Counted from the first letter of the stretch, positions 8,814 through 17,949 are shown. The stretch is 64,000 bases of DNA from Streptomyces aurantiogriseus (GCF_014649375.1 NZ_BMSX01000017.1:177519-241518); one strand, 5' to 3'. Program-made: numbers and translations. The notes: generated by a model from the sequence alone, not told the origin.

Positions 8814-9599
8814 ATGGCCGCCCCACGCCGTGACACCCGAGGCATCGTCGACGCCGCGGAACTCTTCGCGCGCGTCCGTTTCCGGCGCCGCGAACCGGCC
8901 CCGCCGCTGCGCCCCTATCTGGAGCACTACTGGCTGATCGACTGGGACCTGGAGCAGCCGTACGCCTCCCACGTGGTCCCGCATCCGTCGGTGAACCTCG
9001 TCTTCCAGCGGTACGAGGGCGAGGCCCCCTTCGCCGAGCTCGCCGGGATCGGCCTCGGCCTCTTCACCCGGAAACTGGAGGGGAGAGGCCGGGTCTGCGG
9101 CATCCAGTTCCGCCCCGGCGGCTTCCGCCCCTTCGCACCGGACCACCCGGTGAGCGACTGGACGGGCCGCCTGATCCGCCTCCCGGACACCGACCCGGAG
9201 CCCGTCCTCTCCCCCGACGACGAGGACGCCCGCGTGACCGCCCTCGACACCTGCCTCCTCGGGCTCGGCCCCCGCCCCGACCCCCAGGCCGACCAGGCGA
9301 TGACTCTGGTCGACCGCATCCGTACCGACCGCACGATCCGCCGCGTGACCGACTTCGCGAAAGCGGAGGGCGTGTCGGTACGACTGCTGCAGCGCCTGTT
9401 CGCCGCGTACGTGGGAGTCGGCCCGAAGTGGGTGATCCTGCGGTACCGGATCCATGAGGCCCTGGAGCGGGCGGAGACCGAGGAGAGGGTGGACTGGGCG
9501 GCCCTGGCAGCGGACCTGGGATATGCGGACCAGGCCCACCTGGTGAGGGACTTCAAGGCAACCGTGGGCGTATCACCGACGGCATACGCACCCCGGTAG
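8814..9599 (+). CDS. AraC-family transcriptional regulator
   Basis: 261 residues. The N-terminal ~130 residues (RPYLEHYWLIDWDL, VVPHPSVNLVFQ, GIQFRPGGFRPF) resemble the DUF6597-type sensor domain found before AraC helices; the C-terminal ~100 residues hold two helix-turn-helices (VTDFAKAEGVSVRLLQRLF and LAADLGYADQAHLVRDFK) ending GVSPTAYAPR. The longer frame upstream (from 7596) is antisense to the monooxygenase and is not used. It is divergent from that operon and may regulate it; this is inferred from position. Confidence 0.85.
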   Translation: MAAPRRDTRGIVDAAELFARVRFRRREPAPPLRPYLEHYWLIDWDLEQPYASHVVPHPSVNLVFQRYEGEAPFAELAGIGLGLFTRKLEGRGRVCGIQFRPGGFRPFAPDHPVSDWTGRLIRLPDTDPEPVLSPDDEDARVTALDTCLLGLGPRPDPQADQAMTLVDRIRTDRTIRRVTDFAKAEGVSVRLLQRLFAAYVGVGPKWVILRYRIHEALERAETEERVDWAALAADLGYADQAHLVRDFKATVGVSPTAYAPR

Positions 9600-9683
9600 G
9601 GACGCGCGGCCGGGACACACGCTGCTGCGCCACGCGGTCGCGACCAGCCCTCACCAGGGCGCGACCAGCCCCACGCACCCGCA

Positions 9684-10574
9684 CTAGGGCACGATCACCA
9701 GCCGCCCCCGAACCCCGCCCTCCCCCAACCGGGCGTGTGCCTTGGCAGCCTCGCCCAACGAGAACGTCTCCGCCACCCGCAGGGTCAGCACCCCCTCCTC
9801 CACGAGGCGCACCAACTCCCCCAGCTGCGCACCGTCCGCACTCACCTCGACGGCCCCGGTCCGCACCCCCCTCACCGAGGCCGGCTCCGCCTGCGGAATG
9901 ACCCCCGCGTAAACACCCCCGTCCCGCACCCACGCCAGGGCCCGCTCCCCCAGCACCGCCGCGTCCAGCACCGCGTCGAAGCCGCCCGGCTCGACGTCCC
10001 CGGCGCTGAACCCGGCCGCACCCAGCGACCGTACGAACTCCTCGTCCCCCTCCCGGGCCAGGCCGGTCACCGCCAGCCCCCGACGCGCCGCGAGCTGCAC
10101 GGCGAACCCCCCGACCGCACCGGCCGCACCGGTCACCAGCAGCGAAGCCCCCTCCCCCAGCTCCAGCAGGTCGAGGGCCTGCGCGGCCGTCAGGGCGTTC
10201 AGCGGCAGCGTCGCCGCATGCACCGCGTCCACTCCCGCCGGCGCCTTCGCCACCGCGTCGGTGTCCACGACGACGTACTCCGCGTGCGTACCGAGCGGCT
10301 TGACCATGCCGTAGTCGAGGGCCACGACCTCGTCCCCGACGCTCCAGGCCGTGGCCACGCCCGTCGCGTCGACGGTCCCGGCGACGTCCCAGCCGAGCCC
10401 GATCTGCTTGCCGGCGCCCCCGAAGGCACCCGAGCGCACCCCGGCGTCCACCGGGTTCAGCGCGGCCGCCGCCACCTTGATCCGCACCTGTCGGGCACCC
10501 GGCTCCGGCGCCTCCGCCTCCACGACCTCCACGGCCTCGGGCCCGCCGAACGACCGCACCACTGCTGCACGCAT
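9684..10574 (-). CDS. NADP-dependent quinone oxidoreductase-like protein (MDR family)
   Basis: 296 residues, medium-chain dehydrogenase/reductase without the zinc cysteines, as in quinone/zeta-crystallin reductases. Motifs: LNPVDAGVRSG and GWDVAGTVDATG in the N-terminal domain, LLVTGAAGAVGGFAVQLA as the NADPH-binding loop. It is divergent from an HxlR repressor gene with a 124-base shared region, a common arrangement in which the repressor responds to electrophiles or quinones and controls the reductase. Confidence 0.85.
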   Translation of the reverse strand: MRAAVVRSFGGPEAVEVVEAEAPEPGARQVRIKVAAAALNPVDAGVRSGAFGGAGKQIGLGWDVAGTVDATGVATAWSVGDEVVALDYGMVKPLGTHAEYVVVDTDAVAKAPAGVDAVHAATLPLNALTAAQALDLLELGEGASLLVTGAAGAVGGFAVQLAARRGLAVTGLAREGDEEFVRSLGAAGFSAGDVEPGGFDAVLDAAVLGERALAWVRDGGVYAGVIPQAEPASVRGVRTGAVEVSADGAQLGELVRLVEEGVLTLRVAETFSLGEAAKAHARLGEGGVRGRLVIVP

Positions 10575-10658
10575 GACAACTCCCCCTGAAACTCAGGCGT
10601 TCGATCCACTTCCTCGCTTGCAGCAGCAACCCTATGAAGAGCTACTATCCAGGAGGAA

Positions 10659-10680
10659 GTAGTTACCTGAAGGTGCCTAC
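10659..10680. promoter_or_regulatory. Candidate HxlR operator
   Basis: GTAGTTACC-TGAA-GGTGCCTAC is an imperfect inverted repeat (seven of nine positions pair) in the space between the divergent oxidoreductase and HxlR genes, close to the HxlR start. Position fits autoregulation; the protein-DNA pairing is inferred. Confidence 0.4.
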
Positions 10681-10698
10681 CTCACCAGGAGGAGAGCC

Positions 10699-11103
10699 AT
10701 GGCGACGATGACCGCGGCCCAGCGGCGCGAGAAGGCACGCGCCGAGTACGACGCCTTCATCAGGGCGTGCCCGACCAACCAGCTCCTGGACCGCATCAGC
10801 GACAAATGGGTCAGCCTGGTCGTCGCCGCCCTCGCCCCGGCCCCGATGCGCTACAGCGACCTGGCCCGCAAGATCGCCGGCGTCAGCCCCAAGATGCTCA
10901 CCCAGACCCTGCGCACCCTGGAGCGCGACGGCATCCTCACCCGCACGGTGACCCCGTCCGTCCCCGTCCGCGTCGACTACGCCCTCACCCCGCTCGGCAG
11001 CAGCCTCGCCCTGCTCCTGACCGCCGTGAAGGACTGGGCGGAGAACCACTTCGACGAGGTCCACGCGGCCCGCGAGCGTTACGACGAGGAGACCGACCGC
11101 TGA
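10699..11103 (+). CDS. HxlR-family winged-helix regulator
   Basis: 134 residues, ATG at 10699 after CAGGAGGAGAG. The HxlR pattern is clear: CPTNQLLDRISDKWVSLVVAAL, then MRYSDLARKIAGVSPKMLTQTLRTLERDGILTR-type recognition helix and wing (described in parts). The single Cys in ACPTNQ occupies the position used by redox- or aldehyde-sensing members. It probably represses the divergent oxidoreductase. Confidence 0.88.
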   Translation: MATMTAAQRREKARAEYDAFIRACPTNQLLDRISDKWVSLVVAALAPAPMRYSDLARKIAGVSPKMLTQTLRTLERDGILTRTVTPSVPVRVDYALTPLGSSLALLLTAVKDWAENHFDEVHAARERYDEETDR

Positions 11104-11121
11104 GGCCAGGGCGCTCGGCCG

Positions 11122-11922
11122 TCAGGACATGAGCGGCAGCGCGTCCGTGTACCCGTTCGTCGGCCGCTCGACCTTCTCGACGCCGCGGGCGTCCAGCGCG
11201 ACCGCCGCCGACGAGGTGCCCAGGCTCCCTCCCCCGCCCGCGTGCCAGGTGCCCGTCACCGTCACCCAGGTGTCGGCGGCCGGGGCCTCGACCCCGTACA
11301 CCCGCACCTTCACCGACTCCGCGTCCGCCGCGCAGCACGACACCAGGATCCGCGTCAGATACCAGCCGTCGCCCTCGCCGGCCGGCGTGACGAAGCCGGT
11401 CATACGGACCGTGCGCCCCTTGATGGCCTGCCCGGTGTCCTGCCGCACCCGCTGGGTGAAGTCGGTGAGCGTGATCGGCAGCGGCGAGGTCGCGGGCAGC
11501 GGCTCGAAGCCGTCCTCCTCGACGACGGCGACCTCCTTCGGCGCCCCACGGGAGGCGGTGTACGAACCGAGCGCGGGCGGGGCGTAGAAAAGCAGGCTCA
11601 GCGCGGGCAGACACAGCAGCCAGGCGACCCGGGGCACCCCGGAGTGGTCGTGGCCGTGGTCATGGTCGCGGTCATGACCGTGATCGTCGTCGTGGCCGTG
11701 ATCCCCGCCGCGCTCCCCCGCACCGTGCCCGGCCGGTCGCGCCGTCCGCCACGCGGACCACGCCTCCGCCACCCCCAACAGGAGCAGCACCGCTCCCGAG
11801 CCGATCAGCAGCGGCCGCATGCCCTCCTTCACGTACCGCAGATACGCGTCCGTGAAGAGCGAAGTCCGCAACAGCCCCAGCCCGCTCAGCACCAGCAGCC
11901 CCACCTGCACGAACCGCTTCAC
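11122..11922 (-). CDS. TIGR03943/DUF1980 family membrane protein
   Basis: 266 residues from the GTG at 11922, overlapping the permease stop by four bases. Two N-terminal membrane helices, a histidine/aspartate-rich loop (HGHDDDHGHDRDHDHGHDH) at ~residues 75-95 that looks metal-binding, another helix, then a C-terminal globular domain with ILVSCCAADA. This family is regularly paired with a DUF318 permease, and the Bacillus relatives have been tied to metal stress; the role of the pair here is not established. Confidence 0.8.
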   Translation of the reverse strand: MKRFVQVGLLVLSGLGLLRTSLFTDAYLRYVKEGMRPLLIGSGAVLLLLGVAEAWSAWRTARPAGHGAGERGGDHGHDDDHGHDRDHDHGHDHSGVPRVAWLLCLPALSLLFYAPPALGSYTASRGAPKEVAVVEEDGFEPLPATSPLPITLTDFTQRVRQDTGQAIKGRTVRMTGFVTPAGEGDGWYLTRILVSCCAADAESVKVRVYGVEAPAADTWVTVTGTWHAGGGGSLGTSSAAVALDARGVEKVERPTNGYTDALPLMS

Positions 11923-12959
11923 AGCAACACCCCTCCCACCACCACGCTGCACACCACGGCGACGACGGCCGTGGCCGCCGAGAAGCGAACCGCGAAGGCC
12001 CGACCGAACGTGCCCGCCTGCAGCGCGATCAGCTTCAGGTCGACCATCGGCCCGACCACCATGAACGTCAGCCGCGCGACCGGCGAGAACCCGCTCAGCG
12101 AGGCCGCCACGAACGCGTCCGCCTCCGAGCACACCGCCAGCACGATCGCCAGCACCGCCAGGAACAGCACCGACAGCCAGGGCGAGTCGGCGAACGCGTC
12201 GACCACCGAGCGCGGCACCGCCACGTTGAAGGTCGCCGCGGCCATCGCCCCGACCACCAGGAAGCCGCCCGCGTGCAGGAAGTCGTGCTGGAAACCGCGC
12301 CGGAACTCCGCCCACCGGCTCTGCCCCGGCCGGTGCCCGGTGTGCCGCACAGCCGGCTTCAGCCATTCCGCGCGCCCCAGCCAGAGCCACAGCCACCCCA
12401 TCACGGCCGCGGTGACCAGCGAGGCCAGCAAACGGGCCAGCACCATCTCCGGGCTGCCGGGGAACGCGATGGCCGTGGCGGTCAGCACGACCGGGTTCAC
12501 GGCGGGCGCGGACAGGAGGAACGCGAACGCGGCGGCCGGCGCGACCCCCCGCCCGATCAGGCTGCTCGCCACCGGCACCGACGCGCACTCGCAGCCCGGC
12601 AGCACCACTCCCGCCGCCCCCGCGACCGGCACCGCGAGCGCGGGCCGCTTCGGCAACAGCCGGTTGAAGACACTCGCCGGCACGAACGCGTTGATCGCCC
12701 CCGACAGGGCCGTACCCAACAGCAGGAACGGCAGCGCCTGCACGGTCACCGCGAGACACACCGTCCGCCACGCCTGGACGGCCGGCTCGTCCAGCGACCG
12801 CCCCACGAGCACCAGCACCGCACCCGGCAGCAGGGCGGCGCCGGCCAGCAGCAACGGCCAGTGCCGGGGCAGCCCGCGCGGGGGCGCCCCGCCGGCCGTG
12901 TCCGCGCCCGGCGCCCCCGGTACCCGTATGCCGGTGTCGGTGTCCTCCATGGCCCGCAT
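11919..12959 (-). CDS. DUF318-family permease (ArsP/YraQ-like)
   Basis: 346 residues with about eight membrane helices. The signature LPGCECASVPVASSL and the second-half AVCSEADAFVAASLSGF are the paired cysteine-bearing motifs of this permease family. The start ATG at 12959 lies 3 bases after the MarR stop, so MarR, permease and TIGR03943 protein form one operon. A role in metal or metalloid handling is suggested by the family and by the partner's His-rich loop. A second ATG at 12950 is possible. Confidence 0.82.
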   Translation of the reverse strand: MRAMEDTDTGIRVPGAPGADTAGGAPPRGLPRHWPLLLAGAALLPGAVLVLVGRSLDEPAVQAWRTVCLAVTVQALPFLLLGTALSGAINAFVPASVFNRLLPKRPALAVPVAGAAGVVLPGCECASVPVASSLIGRGVAPAAAFAFLLSAPAVNPVVLTATAIAFPGSPEMVLARLLASLVTAAVMGWLWLWLGRAEWLKPAVRHTGHRPGQSRWAEFRRGFQHDFLHAGGFLVVGAMAAATFNVAVPRSVVDAFADSPWLSVLFLAVLAIVLAVCSEADAFVAASLSGFSPVARLTFMVVGPMVDLKLIALQAGTFGRAFAVRFSAATAVVAVVCSVVVGGVLL

Positions 12960-12962
12960 GCC

Positions 12963-13436
12963 CTAGACCAGCCCTCCCCGCAGCCGCACGACCTGCTCCC
13001 CGCTGAACTCCACCGTCCGCCGCATGTGCCGCACGATCACGGCGAGTTCGGCGTCGTCCAGGTCCGCGAAGAGGGGACTCCAGTCGCCGCCCAGCCGCTC
13101 ACACGTCCGCCCGAACTCGGCGATCCGCTCCGGCACCGTCGCCACCAGCACCTTCCGCCGGTCGACCGCGTCCCGCTGCCGCACGACGTACCCGGCCTTC
13201 TCCAGCCGGTCCACCAGCCGCGTCGCCGACCCGGTGGTCAGCCCCGTCAGCTCGGCGATCCGGCCCGTCGTCACCGGCCCCCGCTCCAGCGACAGCAGGT
13301 TCAGACACTGCAGGTCGGTGGGGTGCAGCCCGAGACGGTCGGCGACGGCCTGGTTGAACAGCGCGAACGCGGCCACGTACCGCCGGGAGACGGTGGACAA
13401 CTCGTCCAGCAACCGCGACCGCACGTTCCCGGACAT
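12963..13436 (-). CDS. MarR-family transcriptional regulator
   Basis: 157 residues from the ATG at 13436 (a GTG at 13445 is the alternative). Winged helix: LHPTDLQCLNLLSLERGPVT, TGRIAELTGLTTGSATRLVD recognition helix, wing QRDAVDRRKVLVA. It heads the operon with the permease and may control it. Confidence 0.87.
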   Translation of the reverse strand: MSGNVRSRLLDELSTVSRRYVAAFALFNQAVADRLGLHPTDLQCLNLLSLERGPVTTGRIAELTGLTTGSATRLVDRLEKAGYVVRQRDAVDRRKVLVATVPERIAEFGRTCERLGGDWSPLFADLDDAELAVIVRHMRRTVEFSGEQVVRLRGGLV

Positions 13437-13595
13437 CGCCCGCACACCCCTTCGTCAGCGCCGTCCGCAGATCGTACGACGCGCGGGAAACCGGACCGAT
13501 CAGAACCGGCACCCCACTGGCCATGCATCCCCCGACGGACCGGACGACAGGCGCCCTCCAACAGGTGACGGGCACCGAAGTGCGAAGCTGCTGCC

Positions 13596-13931
13596 ATGCC
13601 CGTCCTCCGCTCCGCCGCCCTCTTCGCCGTCGCCGCGCTCTTCGAGATCGGCGGCGCCTGGCTGGTCTGGCAGGGCGTGCGCGAGCACCGCGGCCTGCTG
13701 TGGATCGGCGCGGGCGTCACGGCCCTCGGCGCGTACGGCTTCGTCGCCACCCTCCAGCCCGACGCCCACTTCGGCCGGATCCTGGCCGCCTACGGCGGAG
13801 TCTTCGTCGCCGGTTCGCTGGCCTGGGGCATGGTCGCCGACGGCTACCGCCCCGACCGCTGGGACGTGACGGGCGCGCTGATCTGTCTCGCGGGCATGGC
13901 CGTGATCATGTGGGGGCCGCGCGGCGGCTGA
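13596..13931 (+). CDS. YnfA/UPF0060 family membrane protein
   Basis: 111 residues with four membrane helices (ALFAVAALFEIGGAWLVWQG, LLWIGAGVTALGAYGF, YGGVFVAGSLAWGMV, ALICLAGMAVIMWG). The length, the GGAWLVWQ turn and the DGYRPDRWD loop are those of the small YnfA family, related to SMR-type transporters. Function in Streptomyces is not known. Confidence 0.85.
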   Translation: MPVLRSAALFAVAALFEIGGAWLVWQGVREHRGLLWIGAGVTALGAYGFVATLQPDAHFGRILAAYGGVFVAGSLAWGMVADGYRPDRWDVTGALICLAGMAVIMWGPRGG

Positions 13932-13967
13932 CCGGCGTCCTCAGTCCCCGGCCCCGGCCCCGATCAC

Positions 13968-14405
13968 TCAGGACGACGACTGGTCGGACACCAGCCCCAG
14001 CTGCCCGAGGAACTCCAGTTGGTCGAAGTAGAGCCGATAGCTGACGATCCGTCCGTCCACCACCGTCGCGAGGTCCACCCCGCGGACCTTGACCTCCTTG
14101 TGCGTCGCCGGAAGCGACTTCCCGTCGGGCAGCTGCAGCGGCCCCGTGTTCCGGCCACTGAAGTACCCCTCGTCGATGGCCGTGGTGCCGATCTCGTACG
14201 AGTGCACCGGCTCGTACGTCGCCTCCGGAATCGCGTCCGTCATCTGGCGCCAGTACTCGACGATCTCCTCCCGCCCGTGCAGCTCCCCGGCCTCCGGAGT
14301 GACGGCGACCGCGTCCTCCGCGAACAGCTCCGCGATGACGTTCAGATCGGGCTTCGTGGTGAGCGCCTCCGTGAGCCGGTCCATGACCTCACGCGCCTGT
14401 CCCAT
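13968..14405 (-). CDS. SnoaL-like / NTF2-fold polyketide-cyclase-like protein
   Basis: 145 residues from the ATG at 14405 after AGGAGGTGG. It has the cone-fold pattern: a helical N-terminus (DRLTEALTTKPDLNVIAELF), AEDAVAVTPEAGELHGREEIVEYW, and beta strands ending VVDGRIVSYRLYFDQLEFLGQLG. Proteins of this group are cyclases, isomerases or of unknown role, and no catalytic set is obvious here. It is divergent from the SDR gene. Confidence 0.75.
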   Translation of the reverse strand: MGQAREVMDRLTEALTTKPDLNVIAELFAEDAVAVTPEAGELHGREEIVEYWRQMTDAIPEATYEPVHSYEIGTTAIDEGYFSGRNTGPLQLPDGKSLPATHKEVKVRGVDLATVVDGRIVSYRLYFDQLEFLGQLGLVSDQSSS

Positions 14406-14556
14406 CGATCCACCTCCTGAACAGGGGATCACCCACCTCATTCTCCCACCGGGGCCCCCAGGTGCCGACCGCAGAGCGAGACCACGAACCGCCCGCGCAC
14501 CCCGCCCGCCTATCCTGACCGAGCAGGCTTTCGACCCCGTCCGAGGAGCAGCTCCC

Positions 14557-15333
14557 ATGGCCACCGCCGCACCGTCCGCCGCCTCCCGCATCGCCGTCGT
14601 CACCGGTGCGAGCAGCGGTATCGGCGCCGCCACCGCCCGGCAGCTCGCCGCAGCCGGCTACCGCGTGGTCCTCACCGCCCGCCGCAAGGACCGTATCGAG
14701 GCCCTGGCCGAGGAGATCGCCGCGGCGGGCGGTTCCGCGACGGCGTACCAGCTGGACGTCACCGACCGCGCGGCGGTCGACGAGTTCGCGACGGCCTTCA
14801 AGACCATCGGCGTCCTGGTCAACAACGCGGGCGGCGCGCTCGGCGCCGACCCGGTGGCCACCGGCGACCCGGCCGACTGGCGCACGATGTACGAGACGAA
14901 CGTCATCGGCACCCTGAACCTCACCCAGGCCCTGCTGCCCAAGCTGGTCGCGAGCGGCGACGGCACGGTCGTGGTCGTCTCCTCCACCGCCGGCCACGGC
15001 ACCTACGAGGGCGGCGCCGGCTACGTCGCCGCCAAGCACGGCACCCACGTCCTCGCCGAGACCCTGCGCCTGGAGATCGTCGGCCAGCCGGTCCGTGTCA
15101 TCGAGATCGCGCCCGGCATGGTCAGGACCGACGAGTTCGCCCTGACCCGCTTCGCCGGCGACCAGGAGAAGGCGGAGAAGGTCTACGAGGGCGTGGCCGA
15201 GCCCCTCACCGCCGACGACGTCGCCGACACGATCACCTGGGCGGTGACCCGCCCCAGCCACGTCAACGTCGACCTGCTGATCCTGCGCCCCCGCGCCCAG
15301 GCCTCCAACACCAAGGTCCACCGGGAACTGTGA
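14557..15333 (+). CDS. Short-chain dehydrogenase/reductase
   Basis: 258 residues, classical SDR: cofactor loop VVTGASSGIGAATARQLA, LVNNAGGALG, catalytic Ser in VVVVSSTAGHGTY and the YVAAK Tyr-Lys pair, followed by EIAPGMVRTDEFALTRF. R and K residues after the second strand (TARRKDR) favour NADP(H). It resembles YdfG/3-hydroxy-acid dehydrogenases; substrate is uncertain. Its stop overlaps the next start. Confidence 0.88.
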   Translation: MATAAPSAASRIAVVTGASSGIGAATARQLAAAGYRVVLTARRKDRIEALAEEIAAAGGSATAYQLDVTDRAAVDEFATAFKTIGVLVNNAGGALGADPVATGDPADWRTMYETNVIGTLNLTQALLPKLVASGDGTVVVVSSTAGHGTYEGGAGYVAAKHGTHVLAETLRLEIVGQPVRVIEIAPGMVRTDEFALTRFAGDQEKAEKVYEGVAEPLTADDVADTITWAVTRPSHVNVDLLILRPRAQASNTKVHREL

Positions 15334-15509
15334 TGACGGAACAGCGTCCGCAGGAGACGGAGACCTCTCCCGAGCGGGCGGCGGAACTGCGCCGTCTGGC
15401 CCAGGAGAAGAAGGACGAACGCCAGGTGTGGATCTTCCTGGCCTACTTCCTCTTCGGCATCCACATCATCGCCTTCGTGATGATCTATGCGGTGAAACAC
15501 GGAAACTGA
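15333..15509 (+). CDS. Small single-pass membrane protein (DUF6126-like)
   Basis: 58 residues; the ATG overlaps the SDR stop (TGATG at 15331-15335). A charged N-terminal half rich in E, R and K is followed by one membrane helix (VWIFLAYFLFGIHIIAFVMI) and a short cytosolic tail. Tight coupling to the SDR gene argues that it is real. Function unknown. Confidence 0.75.
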   Translation: MTEQRPQETETSPERAAELRRLAQEKKDERQVWIFLAYFLFGIHIIAFVMIYAVKHGN

Positions 15510-15543
15510 CGTTACGTCAGGTTAACCCACAGGAGTGAACATC

Positions 15544-15561
15544 GCCGATCACCTGATCGGC
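15544..15561. repeat. Short inverted repeat before the homing endonuclease
   Basis: GCCGATC-ACCT-GATCGGC, in the 160-base gap between the small membrane protein and the endonuclease. It may be a weak terminator or operator. Confidence 0.35.
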
Positions 15562-15669
15562 GGACGAACTGGCGATCTAGGCTCGCGCCAGAACGTCAAA
15601 CTGACGGCCCTCGGCTGGGATGCCGGTCCCGACCGAGGACCTCACCAGCAAGGAAGGAATGACTTCCTC

Positions 15670-16503
15670 ATGGCTGACTGCGAGCCTATCGCTCCCCAGT
15701 TCATGGACCTGACGGTCCCGGATTACGCGTACATGTTCGGCTTCCTGCAGGCGGACGGGCATCTGCAGCAAGGAGTCGGACAGAAGGGCAAGTTGACCGT
15801 CGAGATCAACGTCCGGGACATCGACCTCCTGCGCAGGTTCCAGAAGCTGACGCCATACAACAGCAGCATCACCGAGCGCACCCGGTCCACGAACTTCGCC
15901 GATGTCCATAACTCGGCCACATGGTGCCTGTGTTCCCTGGAAGCCCGGACGAAGCTCAACGAACTGGGTCTGCCTTACGGGCCCAAGTCGAAGACGATCT
16001 CTCCACCTCACGGCGAATTCTCACGCCGCGACTACCTCCGAGGTGTCATCGACGCCGACGGGTCGGTGGGACACACCGGCAAGGGCTTCCCCTTCGTCTC
16101 CTTCACCACAGCCAGCACGGCCGTCGGCGCCTACCTGTGCTTCTACGCAGGAAAGGTCACTGGGACCGAGCGCACCCTCAAGCGCAATGTGCGAGACGGC
16201 ATCTACAACATTCTCTACAGCAACGAGAGCGCCCAGAAGCTGGCAGCCGACCTCTACTACGACGGCTGCCTGTCGCTGGAGCGCAAGAAGACTGCCGCCG
16301 ATTCGCTGAGCAGCTGGATCCGGCCGGCAGGCATGAGGATCGCACCCGAGCGCCGCCGCTGGACCGCCCACGAGGACCGTGTACTGCTGCGGCTGAACAA
16401 TGATGCTGCGGCAGCAAAGGAGCTCGGCCGAACCGAGAAGAGCTGCTACATCCGCCTCTGGCGACTGCGAACCGGCCAGGCACCGATGCCTGCCGAGCGA
16501 TAG
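15670..16503 (+). CDS. Free-standing LAGLIDADG homing endonuclease with C-terminal Myb/SANT-like helices
   Basis: About 277 residues from the ATG at 15670. Two LAGLIDADG helices are visible, YMFGFLQADGHLQ near residue 20 and YLRGVIDADGSVG near residue 125, so the protein is a pseudo-dimeric monomer that makes a site-specific cut in DNA. The C-terminal ~50 residues (RRRWTAHEDRVLLRLNND, GRTEKSCYIRLWRLRTGQ) form a SANT/Myb-like DNA-binding module. Base composition is clearly lower in GC than the genes to its left. It is not in frame with any host protein, so it is not an intein. It converges on rtcB. A GTG at 15535 would lengthen it but lacks a site. Confidence 0.82.
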   Translation: MADCEPIAPQFMDLTVPDYAYMFGFLQADGHLQQGVGQKGKLTVEINVRDIDLLRRFQKLTPYNSSITERTRSTNFADVHNSATWCLCSLEARTKLNELGLPYGPKSKTISPPHGEFSRRDYLRGVIDADGSVGHTGKGFPFVSFTTASTAVGAYLCFYAGKVTGTERTLKRNVRDGIYNILYSNESAQKLAADLYYDGCLSLERKKTAADSLSSWIRPAGMRIAPERRRWTAHEDRVLLRLNNDAAAAKELGRTEKSCYIRLWRLRTGQAPMPAER

Positions 16504-16541
16504 CCGGTGAGGCCCCCGGCCCCCACCGGGGGCCTCACCCG

Positions 16542-17735
16542 TCAGCCCTTCACGCAGATGAACTGCTTCAGCTTCGCCACGACCTGAACCAGGTCACGCT
16601 GCTGCTCCATCACCTGGTCGATGTTCTTGTAGGCCCCAGGAATTTCGTCGAGCACTCCGGAGTCCTTACGGCACTCCACGCCCCGCGTCTGCTCCTCCAG
16701 GTCCTTCACCGTGAAGCGCCGCTTCGCCGCGTTGCGGCTCATGCGCCGACCGGCGCCGTGCGACGCCGAGTTGAAGGCCTTCTCGTTGCCAAGGCCCTTA
16801 ACGATGTACGAGCTGGTTCCCATGGAGCCGGGAATGATCCCGTACTCGCCGGAGCCGGCACGGATCGCCCCCTTGCGGGTCACAAGCAGGTCCATGCCCT
16901 CATACCGTTCCTCCGCGACGTAGTTGTGGTGACAGGAGATCTCGGGCTCGAAGGTCGGCTTCGCCTTCTTGAACTCCTTGCGGATCACGTCCTTCAGAAG
17001 CCCCATCATGATGGCGCGGTTGTGCTTCGCGTACTCCTGCGCCCAGAAGAGATCGCTCCGGTACGCGGCCATTTGCGGGGTGTCCGAGACGAAGACCGCC
17101 AGGTCACGGTCGACCAGACCCTGGTTGTGCGGGAGCTTCTGAGCCACGCCGATGTGGTACTCAGCGAGCTCCTTGCCAATGTTCCGAGATCCGGAATGCA
17201 ACATGAGCCAGACCGAGTTTGACTGATCGAGGCAGGTTTCGATCATGTGATTGCCGCTTCCGAGCGTCCCCATCTGCAAAGCAGCCCGCTCCCGCCGGAA
17301 CTTCACCGCCTCCGCGACCCCACCGAACCGCCCCCAGAAGTCGTCCCACCCCGCGGTGGCGAACCCGTGCAGCTGCCCCGGATCCACGGGATCGTCATGC
17401 ATCCCCCGCCCCACCGGAATCGCCTGCTCGATCTTCGACCGCAACCGCGACAGATCCCCCGGCAGGTCGTTCGCCGTCAGCGACGTCTTCACCGCCGACA
17501 TCCCGCACCCGATGTCGACCCCCACCGCCGCAGGACACACCGCGCCCTGCATCGCGATGACCGAGCCGACCGTCGCGCCCTTCCCGAAGTGCACGTCCGG
17601 CATCACGGCCAGGCCCTTGATCCAGGGGAGGGTGGCGACGTTGCGCAACTGCTGGAGCGCCACGTCCTCGACCGCCGCCGGGTCGGTCCACATGCGGATC
17701 GGAACCTTCGCGCCCGGCATTTCCACGTACGACAT
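16542..17735 (-). CDS. rtcB: RNA-splicing ligase RtcB
   Basis: 397 residues. RtcB joins 2',3'-cyclic phosphate or 3'-phosphate RNA ends to 5'-OH ends through a GMP-histidine intermediate with Mn2+. Motifs in order: MPDVHFGKGATVG, VGVDIGCGM (metal Cys), GTLGSGNHMIE, LMLHSGSRNIG, EISCHHNYV, PGSMGTSSYIV and SHGAGRRMSR with the guanylated His. The last ~245 codons (16542 to about 17280) are visibly poorer in GC than the first ~150 codons, with the change just before the codons for GTLGSGNH; this matches the neighbouring endonuclease gene. All catalytic motifs are intact. Confidence 0.92.
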   Translation of the reverse strand: MSYVEMPGAKVPIRMWTDPAAVEDVALQQLRNVATLPWIKGLAVMPDVHFGKGATVGSVIAMQGAVCPAAVGVDIGCGMSAVKTSLTANDLPGDLSRLRSKIEQAIPVGRGMHDDPVDPGQLHGFATAGWDDFWGRFGGVAEAVKFRRERAALQMGTLGSGNHMIETCLDQSNSVWLMLHSGSRNIGKELAEYHIGVAQKLPHNQGLVDRDLAVFVSDTPQMAAYRSDLFWAQEYAKHNRAIMMGLLKDVIRKEFKKAKPTFEPEISCHHNYVAEERYEGMDLLVTRKGAIRAGSGEYGIIPGSMGTSSYIVKGLGNEKAFNSASHGAGRRMSRNAAKRRFTVKDLEEQTRGVECRKDSGVLDEIPGAYKNIDQVMEQQRDLVQVVAKLKQFICVKG

Positions 17736-17949
17736 ATCGTCCTCATTCCCCCGGAAAACAGCAGAAGTCTGAAATCGCAAAACCGGTGCCAAGGTCGACG
17801 AAGGGGACAACGGACCGGCATCCACGGTGGTGCGTGCGATACACATTGTCTGCCGGGGCCGCCCCCGCCCGGCAAGCGAATAACCAGCGGGGACCACTGA
17901 ACCAGGCACGACCAGCCACCCACGAAGTGACCGTCGAGAGGAGCCGACC

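Noticed and set aside
15670..16503. Intein or group I intron ORF
   Set aside because: No host exteins or splicing motifs surround it and it is on the strand opposite to rtcB; it is a free-standing endonuclease gene.
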